DNA from: Aquificaceae bacterium
Lineage (GTDB): Bacteria; Aquificota; Aquificia; Aquificales; Aquificaceae
Reading direction: 5' to 3'
NCBI GenBank assembly: GCA_025062075.1
Contig: JANXBA010000026.1
Span: 1-32,223 of the forward strand
DNA: 32,223 nt
In this document: piece after piece, positions 19,935-28,714 of the stretch
How positions within the stretch are numbered: the first letter of the stretch is position 1
How the letters are laid out: each line of letters opens with the position of its first letter
Made by a program: the position numbers and the translations under genes
The notes under the pieces: model-generated
The model's input: only the letters and a program-made list of their open reading frames with translations
The model's database searches: none
Told to the model about the DNA's origin: nothing

Positions 19935-20920
19935 ACCTCTGGGAGCTGTCTAAGCTTTTGGAAGGCCAACTGCGGGGCGACGGGGACTTTCAGGTGCAGG
20001 GGGTTTCCTCCCCAGAATACCCCAAAGAGGGGACGGCAATCTTCTGCAAACCCGAGCAGGTGGAAAAGCTAAAAGGCATGCAAGTGGCTCTGGTAGTCAC
20101 CGAGGAGGTGGACTTTCCAAGATACGTGAAGGTCAAAAACCTCAGGCTGGCCCTGGCCAAGTTTCTCTCCCACAGCTACCCAGAGAAGCACCCTTGTGGC
20201 GTTTCGCCCAAGGCCCACATAGAGGAAGAGGTTAAGATAGGTGAGAACGCTTATGTAGGACCCTTCGTCTTCGTGGGCAGGGGAGCGGTTCTGGAGGAAG
20301 GGGTCAAGGTCTATCCCTTCTGCTACGTAGGAGAAGGGGTGCGAATAGGCAGGGGGAGCGTGCTCTTCAGCGGTGTCCACGTATACCCGGGCTGTGTGAT
20401 AGGTCAGGGTGTGCGCATACACAGCGGTTCGGTCATAGGGGCGGACGGCTTTGGCTACTACGTGGGGCCAGAGGGCATATTCAAGCTCCCGCACGTAGGC
20501 AGAGTGGTCATAGAGGACTTTGTGGAGATAGGGGCCAACACCTGCGTAGACAGGGCTCTCATAGATGAAACAAGGATAGGTAAAAACACGAAGATAGACA
20601 ACCTGGTGCAAGTGGGGCACAACTGCGTCGTGGGAGAGGCTAACGTGATAGCCGGTCAGACGGGGCTTGCGGGTAGCGTGAAAACCGGCAAAAACGTGAT
20701 GCTTGCAGGTCAGGTGGCCGTGGCGGACCATGTGAGCCTCGGAGACAATGTGGTGGTATCTGGCAAGGCTGGTGTGAGCAAAAGTCTCGAGGGAGGAAAA
20801 GTTTACGGAGGAGTTATCCCCGCCATGGAGTGGTCCAAGTGGAAAAGGCTCTACGCTTATGTATTAAGGCTACCGGAGCTTTTTAAGGAGAAAAAGCGTG
20901 AGGATAAGGATAGCCCATAG
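19931..20920 (+). CDS. lpxD: UDP-3-O-acylglucosamine N-acyltransferase
   Basis: Left-handed beta-helix hexapeptide repeats; IGADGFGYYVGPEGIFKLPHVGRVVIEDFVEIGANTCVDRA; KIDNLVQVGHNC. Confidence 0.95.
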   Translation: MNLWELSKLLEGQLRGDGDFQVQGVSSPEYPKEGTAIFCKPEQVEKLKGMQVALVVTEEVDFPRYVKVKNLRLALAKFLSHSYPEKHPCGVSPKAHIEEEVKIGENAYVGPFVFVGRGAVLEEGVKVYPFCYVGEGVRIGRGSVLFSGVHVYPGCVIGQGVRIHSGSVIGADGFGYYVGPEGIFKLPHVGRVVIEDFVEIGANTCVDRALIDETRIGKNTKIDNLVQVGHNCVVGEANVIAGQTGLAGSVKTGKNVMLAGQVAVADHVSLGDNVVVSGKAGVSKSLEGGKVYGGVIPAMEWSKWKRLYAYVLRLPELFKEKKREDKDSP

Positions 20921-21743
20921 TCCGGACTCTGACGACGCCTTTATGTTCTACGCCTTAACTGCGGGCAAGGTAGAGACGGGCAATCTCCAGATAGAGCACG
21001 TGCTGGCGGACATAGAGACCCTTAACCGAGAGGCCCTAAAGGGCACCTATGAGGTCTCCGCACTTTCTTTTCATGCCTATCCTTACGTGGCAGAGCTCTA
21101 TCTGGTTTTGCCAAGCGGGGGCAGTGTGGGAGAGGGCTATGGGCCCGTAGTGGTAAGCAGGGAGCCCCTTACTACCCTGAAGGGTAAAAAAGTGGCGGTG
21201 CCTGGTACTCTCACCACCGCCTACCTGGTCCTTAAGCTCTACGAACCGAACTTTAAGGAAGTTCTTATGCCCTTTGACCAGATTCTTCAGGCGGTAGGAG
21301 AAGGGCAGGTAGAGGCGGGGCTTGTCATACACGAGGGACAGCTCAGCTACCAAGACAGAGGTCTTAGAAAGGTGGTTGACTTAGGCCAGTGGTGGAAACA
21401 ACAAACGGGCCTTCCCCTTCCGCTGGGCTGTAACGTGGTAAGGAAAGACCTCGGGCTTGAACTCGTAAGGAAAATAGAAAGTCTCGTGAGGGCGAGCGTC
21501 CAGTACGCCCTAGACCACAGGGAGGAAGCCCTGACCTACGCAATAGAGTACGCAAGGGACATAAGGGAAGACCTCCAAAAAACGGACAGGTTTGTGGGCA
21601 TGTACGTAAACAGGAGAACCCTTGACTACGGAGAGGACGGCAGACAGGCGGTAAGATTACTGCTCCAGAAAGGCATAGAAAAGGGTATAATTGGGGCACC
21701 GATGCCCGAGACTATATTCAGCGACGAGGTGAGAGGTCCATGA
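20898..21743 (+). CDS. mqnD: 1,4-dihydroxy-6-naphthoate synthase (futalosine pathway)
   Basis: RIAHSPDSDDAFMFYALTAGKV, HVLADIETLNREALKGTYEVSALSFHAYPYV, GGSVGEGYGPVVVS; GTG start with AAGGAG upstream. Confidence 0.9.
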   Translation: MRIRIAHSPDSDDAFMFYALTAGKVETGNLQIEHVLADIETLNREALKGTYEVSALSFHAYPYVAELYLVLPSGGSVGEGYGPVVVSREPLTTLKGKKVAVPGTLTTAYLVLKLYEPNFKEVLMPFDQILQAVGEGQVEAGLVIHEGQLSYQDRGLRKVVDLGQWWKQQTGLPLPLGCNVVRKDLGLELVRKIESLVRASVQYALDHREEALTYAIEYARDIREDLQKTDRFVGMYVNRRTLDYGEDGRQAVRLLLQKGIEKGIIGAPMPETIFSDEVRGP

Positions 21744-22210
21744 GCTTGCTACCGGAGGAGCTCTCAAAGAGACTGCAGGCACACGCGGAGTACTTTCCAC
21801 GCAGAGAGCAGGCCATACTCCTGTGCCTTCACGAAGTGCAGGACTACTACGGACACATACCCGCCTTTGCCCTGCAGGAAGTGGCTCGCGTGCTGGACCT
21901 GCCGCTGAACCATGTGGAGAACGTGGTCTCCTTCTACGACATGTTTGACAGGGGAGAGCCCGCCAGACACAGGATAAGGGTGTGCGTAAGTGTGGTATGC
22001 AACCTAATGAATTCAAACAAGGTGCTCCTCGCCCTAAAGGAACTGCTAGGCATCTCCTTGGGTGAGACCACCAAGGACCGCAGGTTCAAGCTCGTAGGCG
22101 TTCAGTGCATCGGTGCCTGCTCGGAGGCCCCCTGCTTTATGGTGGACGAGGACACATACAAGTTCCAGTCAAAGGAGAAGCTCCATGAAGTCCTATCCCG
22201 TTACACCTGA
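21740..22210 (+). CDS. nuoE: NADH-quinone oxidoreductase subunit E (2Fe-2S)
   Basis: YFPRREQAILLCLHEVQDYYGHIP; VENVVSFYDMF; CVSVVCNLMNS; VQCIGACSEAPCFMV. Confidence 0.94.
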   Translation: MSLLPEELSKRLQAHAEYFPRREQAILLCLHEVQDYYGHIPAFALQEVARVLDLPLNHVENVVSFYDMFDRGEPARHRIRVCVSVVCNLMNSNKVLLALKELLGISLGETTKDRRFKLVGVQCIGACSEAPCFMVDEDTYKFQSKEKLHEVLSRYT

Positions 22211-23462
22211 GATATACGCGGAGACCACGCTAAACCTACTCCTGAAGAGGGCCAAAAGGCCCAAGGTTCACACCCTTGAGGACTACCTAAAGGACGGAGG
22301 CTACAAGGCTCTGGAGAAGGCCCTGAGCATGACACCGCAGGAGATAGTAGACTGGGTGGACAAGAGTCAGCTCAGAGGCCGTGGCGGTGCAGGGTTCCCC
22401 ACAGGTCGCAAGTGGAAGTTTGCGGTGCAGAACCCCGCACCCAGATACCTCATATGCAACGCGGACGAGTCCGAGCCGGGCACCTTCAAAGACCGCATAC
22501 TGATGGAGCGAGACCCACACCTTCTTCTGGAAGGTATGGCCATATCCGCCTACGCCATCGGTGCCAATCAGGCTTTTATATACGTAAGAGGAGAGTACAC
22601 TACCAGCTACTATGTGCTCAGGGACGCCATAGAGGAAGCAAAGCGTGCAGGTTTTTTAGGGAAAAACATTCTTGGCTCGGGCTTTGACTTGGAGATATAC
22701 GTGGCAAGGGGTGCGGGTGCCTACATATGCGGTGAGGAGAGTGCCCTGATTGAGTCCTTGGAGGGCAAGAGAGGCTTTCCCCGCATAAAGCCACCCTACC
22801 CCGTGCAGTACGGCCTCTTTGGAAGACCCACCGTGGTCAACAACGTGGAGACCCTGTGCAACATACCATTAATTGTGGGCATGGGTTGGGAGGAGTACCG
22901 CTACATAGGGCCCAGCGACTACCCAGGACCCAAGCTCTTTCCCGTCAGCGGAAAGGTGAAAAAGCCCGGCGTTTACGAGCTTCCCATGAACACCACCCTG
23001 CGAGAAGTGATATTCAAGCACGCAGGTGGCACCTTGGGGAACAAAAAGGTAAAGGCGGTCTTCTCCGGAGCTCTGGACTGCTTCTCCGCAGAGGAGCTGG
23101 ACACCCCCATGGACTACTCGCCTTTTGGCTTTGGTGGAACGGGCACTGTCATCGTGTTGACCGAAGAAGACGACATAGTAAAGGCCTGCCTGTGGGTGGC
23201 GGAGTTTTACGCCCACGAGAGCTGTGGCCAGTGCACTCCCTGCAGAGTAGGCACTCACGAGCAGGCACACCTGCTGGAGAAGATTCTCCACGGCCAGGCC
23301 CAAGAAAGAGACTGGGAGGGCTTTGACTTCGTAAACGGCCACATCCAGCCTACCTCCATCTGCGGTCTCGGTGCGGTGGCGGGAAGGCTCATCCGCCAAA
23401 CCATGCAGAAGTTCCCGGAAGAGTGGGAAAACTACAGAAGCAAGCTGCGAGTACAGGTTTAA
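22185..23462 (+). CDS. nuoF: NADH-quinone oxidoreductase subunit F
   Basis: LRGRGGAGFPTGRKWKFA, CNADESEPGTFKDR, YICGEESALIESLEGKRG, ESCGQCTPCRVGT; ATG 22185 is the conserved start. Confidence 0.97.
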   Translation: MKSYPVTPEIYAETTLNLLLKRAKRPKVHTLEDYLKDGGYKALEKALSMTPQEIVDWVDKSQLRGRGGAGFPTGRKWKFAVQNPAPRYLICNADESEPGTFKDRILMERDPHLLLEGMAISAYAIGANQAFIYVRGEYTTSYYVLRDAIEEAKRAGFLGKNILGSGFDLEIYVARGAGAYICGEESALIESLEGKRGFPRIKPPYPVQYGLFGRPTVVNNVETLCNIPLIVGMGWEEYRYIGPSDYPGPKLFPVSGKVKKPGVYELPMNTTLREVIFKHAGGTLGNKKVKAVFSGALDCFSAEELDTPMDYSPFGFGGTGTVIVLTEEDDIVKACLWVAEFYAHESCGQCTPCRVGTHEQAHLLEKILHGQAQERDWEGFDFVNGHIQPTSICGLGAVAGRLIRQTMQKFPEEWENYRSKLRVQV

Positions 23463-23766
23463 TCCGCCCAAAGAATACACACGGACGCAGAAATCTGCTC
23501 CGTATGCGTGGTGGAAGAACCCCGATTGGAGGGAGTCTCCCCAAGAGACCTACGCACAGAAGAGCTCATAGACAGGGTGGAAAGATACAAGGTAAAGGAA
23601 GTTATACTGGCAAGCCACCGCTAACTACATAGCCAAGCTCTTAAAGAAGCGGTCCCTCGGCCTGAAAGTGACCAGAATATCCTATGGTCTGCAGTTTGGC
23701 TCTTTTGTGGAGCTGGCGGACGAGCTGTCGCCGGAGAAGTCCATAGAAAACAGAAAGTCCTTCTGA
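23463..23766 (+). pseudogene. recR: recR remnant (fragmented C-terminal/Toprim part)
   Basis: Frame 1: QRIHTDAEICSVCVVEEPRLEGVSPRDLRTEELIDRVERYKVKEVILASHR* (TAA 23622-23624). Frame 2 from 23614: ATANYIAKLLKKRSLGLKVTRISYGLQFGSFVELADELSPEKSIENRKSF* (TGA 23764-23766). Together these follow RecR order with internal gaps. Confidence 0.88.
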
Positions 23767-24482
23767 AAGTCCTCTCTTCTCAGGATTTTTATGCTTGCCT
23801 GCGGTCTCAGCACCTTGAGCCTTCTGGGTATTCCCGTGCTGTAATCCTGCGCATGCCCTCTACCTACCAAAACCACCACTTTGTAGTCAGGGTGTCTGTC
23901 CAAGAGCTTGTTTATGGCGTAAGCCATCCCGTTGTCCCAGGCGTTCTGCACATCAAAAAAACTCTTCTCCTCCACCTTAGGATGTGAGGCCAACACCTTT
24001 TGGAGCTCCCGCCTTTCCCTCTCTGTGTATTCGATTATGGGATTAGGTAGGCTCTCGTCCCGCACCTTTTCCAAACCCTCCCGCCTTATCCTCTGGACCA
24101 GCTCCGAGGAGATATTTATGGCCACCATTCTTATGCCCCTTTCCTTTGCGAACCGCCATATACTGCGGTACATGGCGGGGTCGTAGCCCCACCTTTGGAA
24201 GTACTCCGTTCTCCTCAACAGCTCTTCCTCTTCTATCCTGCAATCCACATACTCGTCAAGGACTCTTTGAAAGGGTTGTTGAAACATCTCCATAGCTATG
24301 AAGAACTTATGACCTCTGAAGTGCAAGGTTTTTATGATTTCAAGCTGAAAGTGGTGGTCCTCTCTGCTCGTGTGCTCTTCGGGTAGGAATATTACCTGAT
24401 GCTTGTCGATAATAACCCATGGAAACTCTCGGGCGGTCGTAGAAGGTATCAGAAGAACAAGAAAACACAAAAGTAAAAACAT
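23682..24482 (-). CDS. ChaN-like lipoprotein/haem-binding family protein
   Basis: IFLPEEHTSREDHHFQLEIIKTL, FIAMEMFQQPFQRVLDEYV, LLDRHPDYKVVVLVGRGHAQDYSTGIPRRL. Confidence 0.8.
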   Translation of the reverse strand: MFLLLCFLVLLIPSTTAREFPWVIIDKHQVIFLPEEHTSREDHHFQLEIIKTLHFRGHKFFIAMEMFQQPFQRVLDEYVDCRIEEEELLRRTEYFQRWGYDPAMYRSIWRFAKERGIRMVAINISSELVQRIRREGLEKVRDESLPNPIIEYTERERRELQKVLASHPKVEEKSFFDVQNAWDNGMAYAINKLLDRHPDYKVVVLVGRGHAQDYSTGIPRRLKVLRPQASIKILRREDFQKDFLFSMDFSGDSSSASSTKEPNCRP

Positions 24483-24484
24483 GC

Positions 24485-24490
24485 TATAAT
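24485..24490 (+). promoter_or_regulatory. -10 box for the small RHH-like protein/hisC operon
   Basis: TATAAT about 34 nt before ATG, with GGAGG SD between. Confidence 0.4.
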
Positions 24491-24524
24491 TTTATATCTG
24501 AAAAACTTACAAAGGAGGAACAAA

Positions 24525-24770
24525 ATGGCCAGAAAACCCAAGAAAAAAGGCGGTGCTAGGTATAAGAGGGTTGTTCTCTCTTTGCCAAAGAGGCTCTACT
24601 ACGTGCTCAACGGTATAGCCATGGGGGACGAACGCAAACTCAACAGACTCATAAAGGGCATTCTTGAAGACAAGCTTATGGAGTCTACCGTGTCAGAGCT
24701 TGAGCTCTACTTAGGAAGAGGAGAGGAAGAAGAAGAGGAAGAGGAGAAGAACACCCAAGAGCAGGCATGA
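24525..24770 (+). CDS. Small protein, basic N-terminus, possible ribbon-helix-helix fold, acidic C-terminal tail
   Basis: MARKPKKKGGARYKRVVLSLPKRLYYVLNGIAMGDERKLNRLIKGILEDKL...GRGEEEEEEEEKNTQEQA; GGAGG SD; 4-bp ATGA overlap with hisC. Confidence 0.7.
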   Translation: MARKPKKKGGARYKRVVLSLPKRLYYVLNGIAMGDERKLNRLIKGILEDKLMESTVSELELYLGRGEEEEEEEEKNTQEQA

Positions 24771-25822
24771 TAAGCGACAGGGTCAGGTCTCTTTCTCCCT
24801 ACAAGACGGAGACCACGCCTGCCCGCATCAAACTCTCCTCCAACGAACTGTCCCTGGAATTGCCCGAGTTCGTAAAAAAACGCCTGGCGGAGGAGGTCTC
24901 CCGCATCCCTTTCCACCGATACCCAGACCCAGAGGCAAGACTTCTGAAAGAGGCCATAGCCCAGAGGTTCGGCCTAAGAGAAGAAAACCTTCTTCTGGGC
25001 AACGGCTCGGATGAGCTCATCTACTACCTTTCCATGGCGGTAGGTGAGTTCAGCAGGGGCATCTTCTACCCCGTGCCTACCTTTTCCATGTACGGCATCT
25101 CCGCGCAGGCGCTGGGCAGAGAAAGGGTGGAAGTCAGACTGAAAGAAGACCTGAGCATAGACCTCCAAGAGAGCCTGCGGGCAATCAGAGAAAAGAGGCC
25201 AGCCCTTGCCTACTTTGCTTACCCCAACAACCCCACGGGCAACTGCTTCGAGGAGGACAAGATAAAGAGCATCGCAGAAGAAGTCCCCTTTACGGTGGTG
25301 GACGAGGCCTACTACCACTACTCGGGAAAGAGTTTCGTGGAGCGAGCCCTCAGCAGACAGGACACGGTCGTACTACGCACCTTGTCCAAGATAGGCATGG
25401 CGGGTCTGAGAGTGGGCTTCATGGTAGGAAATGAAGAAGTAGTCAGAGAGCTCAACAAGCTCAGGCTGCCCTTTAACATAACCTTTCCTTCTCAAGTTAT
25501 GGCCCGGCTCATGCTGACCGAGTTCTACTGGCTTATAGAAGAGCACGTAAAGGAAGTAGTCCGTGAAAGGGAAAGGGTCTACAGAGAGCTCCGGAGAATG
25601 GAGGGCATAAAGGTCTATCCTTCGGAGGCAAACTTCATCCTCTTTAAGAGCCTACTTTTGCCTGCGGAACAGCTTCACATAAGGTTGGTGGAGGAGGGGG
25701 TGCTGATAAGGGACTTCTCCCACATGGTGCCCCAGTGTCTCAGGGTAAGCATAGGCAAGCCTTGGGAAAACGACGCCTTCCTTGAGGCCTTGGAGAAAGT
25801 GTTAAAAACTCTTGACAAGTGA
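24767..25822 (+). CDS. hisC: Histidinol-phosphate aminotransferase
   Basis: KLSSNELSLELPEFVKKRL, LLGNGSDELIYYLS, FAYPNNPTGNCF, VVDEAYYHYSGKS, RTLSKIGMAGLRVGFMVG. Confidence 0.93.
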   Translation: MISDRVRSLSPYKTETTPARIKLSSNELSLELPEFVKKRLAEEVSRIPFHRYPDPEARLLKEAIAQRFGLREENLLLGNGSDELIYYLSMAVGEFSRGIFYPVPTFSMYGISAQALGRERVEVRLKEDLSIDLQESLRAIREKRPALAYFAYPNNPTGNCFEEDKIKSIAEEVPFTVVDEAYYHYSGKSFVERALSRQDTVVLRTLSKIGMAGLRVGFMVGNEEVVRELNKLRLPFNITFPSQVMARLMLTEFYWLIEEHVKEVVRERERVYRELRRMEGIKVYPSEANFILFKSLLLPAEQLHIRLVEEGVLIRDFSHMVPQCLRVSIGKPWENDAFLEALEKVLKTLDK

Positions 25823-25840
25823 GAATTATTTTCATATAAT
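25812..25840 (+). promoter_or_regulatory. Perfect consensus housekeeping-sigma promoter for DUF3501 gene
   Basis: TTGACA - exactly 17 nt - TATAAT, then AAGGAGGTG SD and ATG 25869. Confidence 0.8.
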
Positions 25841-25868
25841 AAAAAGTAAACTCTAAGGAGGTGAAGTC

Positions 25869-26456
25869 ATGAGAAAGGTAAGCAGAGAGGAGATACTCAA
25901 CATATACGAGTACGAGAAGGTGCGTCCTCAGAAGGTGCAGGAGATAATCGAGCTCAAAAAGCACAGGAGGGTTTTCATAGAGCCTTGGGTGCACCTCGTT
26001 TTTGAAAACAGGGATACGGTGTGGTTTCAGGTTCAGGAGATGATAAGAGCGGAGCGCATGGTCCGGGAAGAGGAGATACAGCATGAGCTGGAGGTCTACA
26101 ACGAGCTCGTGCCCGACAGGGGAGAGCTCTCGGTGACCATGTTCATAGAGATACCAGAGGCCAGCGAAAGGAGACGCATACTGCCACAGCTGGTGGGCAT
26201 ACACGACCACCTTTACTTCCACATCGGAGGTAAGCACACGGTCAGGGCGTTGCCAGACGAGAGGAGCAAAGAGGACTACGAATACGGGAAGGCGGCGGTG
26301 GTGCACTTTCTCAAGGTTAAGTTTACAGACGAGCAGGTAGAGGACTTCAAAAGAGAGGAGGTCCGCATAGAGATAAGCCACCCCAACTACAGAGCCCTAA
26401 CCATTCTACCGCAGGAGGTAAAGGCGGAGCTTATAAAAGACCTGACCTCCGAGTAA
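25869..26456 (+). CDS. DUF3501 family protein
   Basis: EEILNIYEYEKVRPQKVQEIIELKKHRRVFIEPWVHLVFENRDTVWFQVQEMIRAERMVREEEIQHELEVYNELVPDRGELSVTMFIEI. Confidence 0.85.
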   Translation: MRKVSREEILNIYEYEKVRPQKVQEIIELKKHRRVFIEPWVHLVFENRDTVWFQVQEMIRAERMVREEEIQHELEVYNELVPDRGELSVTMFIEIPEASERRRILPQLVGIHDHLYFHIGGKHTVRALPDERSKEDYEYGKAAVVHFLKVKFTDEQVEDFKREEVRIEISHPNYRALTILPQEVKAELIKDLTSE

Positions 26457-26467
26457 AATATTCTCTT

Positions 26468-27409
26468 ATGATAAACGTCTATGCCAGCGTGGGGGGCGTC
26501 TTTAAAAAGTTTGGTCTTGACCAGTTTGGAGACATAAGGCAGGAGGCGGTTATATGGCTTGATGTGGAAAAGCCCGGGGATGCGGAGATAGACTGGCTTA
26601 GAAGCGCCATAGGTTTCCAGATGCCCCCCAGGGAGGTCTTTGGAGACATAGAGATAAGCAGTAAGTACAAGGAAGAGGGCGAAGCCATATACATGAACTT
26701 GTCTTTTGTGATACAGCAGAAGGAGGACATAAGCGTAGAGCCCGTGCTCTTTTTCATAAAGGGCAGGTACATGGTGAGCATACGCTACAGGGACATACCC
26801 AGTATGCTCATCTTCGTAAAAAGGATGGAGCAAGCTCCGGCCAGCTTCCAGTTTCCCGAGGCCATCTTTTCCCAGATAGTGCACATCGAGGTGGACAGGC
26901 TCGGAGACAGGCTGGAGATACTGGGAAGGAGGATAAGAAACCTCCGGAAGGAGGTCTTCGTAGAGCAGTCAGAGGAAATCATAAGGGAGATATCCTACTA
27001 CGACGAGCTCAACATCACCATAAGGGAGACCATAAACGAAAAGCTCAGAATACTGAGCCACTTTGTGAAAAGCCCCAAGGTAAACGCCCAGACAAAGAGG
27101 GACATAAAGATTGCCCTGGACGACCTGCACACCCTTTTGGACTACACAAGCTTTTACATGGACAAGCTGGACAGCATTCAAAACTCCCTGCTGGGGCTTA
27201 TCTCCATAAAGCAGAATGAGGCGGTAAAGGTCTTCACCGTGCTTGCCACCATATTCCTGCCAGCCACCTTAATAGCCAGCATCTTTGGCATGAACTTTGA
27301 AAACATGCCAGAGCTCCACTGGCGATACGGTTATCCCTTTTCCCTTCTTCTTATGCTGGGGACTACCCTGTCCCTCATATACTGGGTCAAAAGAAAAGGT
27401 TGGCTATGA
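26468..27409 (+). CDS. corA: CorA-family magnesium/cobalt transporter
   Basis: ATIFLPATLIASIFGMNFENMPELHWRYGYPFSLLLMLGTTL (GMN motif) plus long cytoplasmic domain. Confidence 0.93.
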   Translation: MINVYASVGGVFKKFGLDQFGDIRQEAVIWLDVEKPGDAEIDWLRSAIGFQMPPREVFGDIEISSKYKEEGEAIYMNLSFVIQQKEDISVEPVLFFIKGRYMVSIRYRDIPSMLIFVKRMEQAPASFQFPEAIFSQIVHIEVDRLGDRLEILGRRIRNLRKEVFVEQSEEIIREISYYDELNITIRETINEKLRILSHFVKSPKVNAQTKRDIKIALDDLHTLLDYTSFYMDKLDSIQNSLLGLISIKQNEAVKVFTVLATIFLPATLIASIFGMNFENMPELHWRYGYPFSLLLMLGTTLSLIYWVKRKGWL

Positions 27410-27858
27410 TAAAGAGCTACAGCAGGGAAGACTTACTGATAGGTTTTTTTGTCCTCTTTGCCCTGCTCTACCCTTTCTTTATAACCTTGCTCATTTTTTT
27501 GGAGGAAGTGCGGGAAAAGAACAACAAAATGCAAGAACTGCGCGCCTTTTACAGCTTCCTGCTTGGTTTGGAAGAGTGTAGGCAAGAAAGGGCACAGGAG
27601 CTCTCAGGGCTTATGGCAGAGAGACTTTCTCAAAGCATGGGAGGTGCGGAGGGCCTGCTGAAAACCTGCAACGCCTACAGGAAGGCTTACCCCTCCGCCC
27701 GTGCGGAGGAGAAAACCCTCAGGGAAGGTGAGCTCCAGGTAGAACTCATAAAAAAGGAAAAGGGAATGACCCAGAGGCTCCTCTCCGTGCGCCTCTACTA
27801 CGGCGGTGAGGGAGAGAGTCTGAAGATAGAAAAAGTAGAGTATGAAAAAGGGAATTGA
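27406..27858 (+). CDS. Hypothetical single-TM membrane-anchored protein
   Basis: MIKSYSREDLLIGFFVLFALLYPFFITLLIFLEEVREKNNKMQ; ATGA overlap with corA. Confidence 0.65.
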   Translation: MIKSYSREDLLIGFFVLFALLYPFFITLLIFLEEVREKNNKMQELRAFYSFLLGLEECRQERAQELSGLMAERLSQSMGGAEGLLKTCNAYRKAYPSARAEEKTLREGELQVELIKKEKGMTQRLLSVRLYYGGEGESLKIEKVEYEKGN

Positions 27859-28714
27859 CATAGGGGGGACTTTCGTAAAGGTCTTCTGGGAGGACGGCAC
27901 TAGGGAAAAGCACTACATAAAGGAGCTGTCCAAAGACAGACAGGCCTTCCTGACGAAGGTCAGAGAAATAGCCCTCTCGGGAGAGCCGGAAGCGGTAGGC
28001 GTGGCGGTGGCAGGCTTTACCTCCACGGAGGGCGTGGTCTACAGGTCACCCAACATACCTGCGCTGGACGGCGTAAACCTACGAGAACTTTTCAAGGGGT
28101 TAAAGGTCAAGGTGGTCAATGACGTGTCCGCAGGGGCTTACGGCGAGTGGTTTTACGAGCACAGAGACAGCAAGGTGCTACTCTTCGTGGCGATAGGCAC
28201 AGGATTGGGCGGGGGGCTGGTGGTAGAGGGAAGGCCCTTTTTGGGCGCTTGCGGGTGCAGTTTGGAGCTGGGGCACCACACCATAAGGGTGGGAGGTGAG
28301 AGGTGTAGCTGTGGTAGGTTGGGCTGTTGGGAGGCCTACTGCTCCTCCTACGGGCTGGAGAGGACCTACCAGAGGCTCTCCGGCGAGACCCTGAAGGACT
28401 TTCACATAGTCCAGAGAGCTCTACAGGGAGAGCCTTACGCTCTCAAGGCGGTGCAGGAGTTCAAAGAGCACCTCCTGACAGGGCTCATGAACGCGGTCCA
28501 CCTTTTTAACCCAGACAGGGTGGTGCTGGGGGGTGGTCTGATAGACCTCATGGCGGGCCTGCTGGAGGGCCTTGAGGAGGAGCTGAAAGCTACATGCGAA
28601 AGCTTACCTGCTAAGTGCCTTCGCCTGTTCTTTTCCCGGTGCGCGGAGTACTGTATGGCACGGGGTGCTCTGGCTCTGAGCCTGACGGACGACACTCAGG
28701 CCAAGTTGGCGTAA
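27842..28714 (+). CDS. ROK-family sugar kinase/glucokinase
   Basis: KGIDIGGTFVKVFWED; VAIGTGLGGGLVVEG; ELGHHTIRVGGERCSCGRLGCWEAYCS zinc motif. Confidence 0.9.
   Translation: MKKGIDIGGTFVKVFWEDGTREKHYIKELSKDRQAFLTKVREIALSGEPEAVGVAVAGFTSTEGVVYRSPNIPALDGVNLRELFKGLKVKVVNDVSAGAYGEWFYEHRDSKVLLFVAIGTGLGGGLVVEGRPFLGACGCSLELGHHTIRVGGERCSCGRLGCWEAYCSSYGLERTYQRLSGETLKDFHIVQRALQGEPYALKAVQEFKEHLLTGLMNAVHLFNPDRVVLGGGLIDLMAGLLEGLEEELKATCESLPAKCLRLFFSRCAEYCMARGALALSLTDDTQAKLA

Noticed and set aside
20069-20731. 220-aa minus-strand ORF opposite lpxD
   Set aside because: Composition (His/Tyr/Val rich) reflects the antisense of hexapeptide repeats; lpxD is certain.
20069-20850. Periodic nucleotide pattern in lpxD suggestive of DNA repeats
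   Set aside because: Explained by the left-handed beta-helix hexapeptide protein repeats.
21685-21690. TATAAT inside mqnD 3' end as a nuoE promoter
   Set aside because: It lies about 50 nt from the nuoE start, no supporting -35, and mqnD-nuoE overlap suggests cotranscription; kept only as a weak possibility.
22869-23480. 203-aa minus-strand ORF opposite nuoF
   Set aside because: Antisense of a highly conserved gene; no independent evidence.
23610-23626. Programmed frameshift as an explanation of the recR frame change
   Set aside because: No slippery heptamer, and multiple internal segments are missing, so decay is more likely.
23423-23632. Plus-strand ORFs 23371-23571 and 23423-23632 after nuoF
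   Set aside because: They are wrong-frame readings through the recR remnant; the recR-like peptides are in the other frames.
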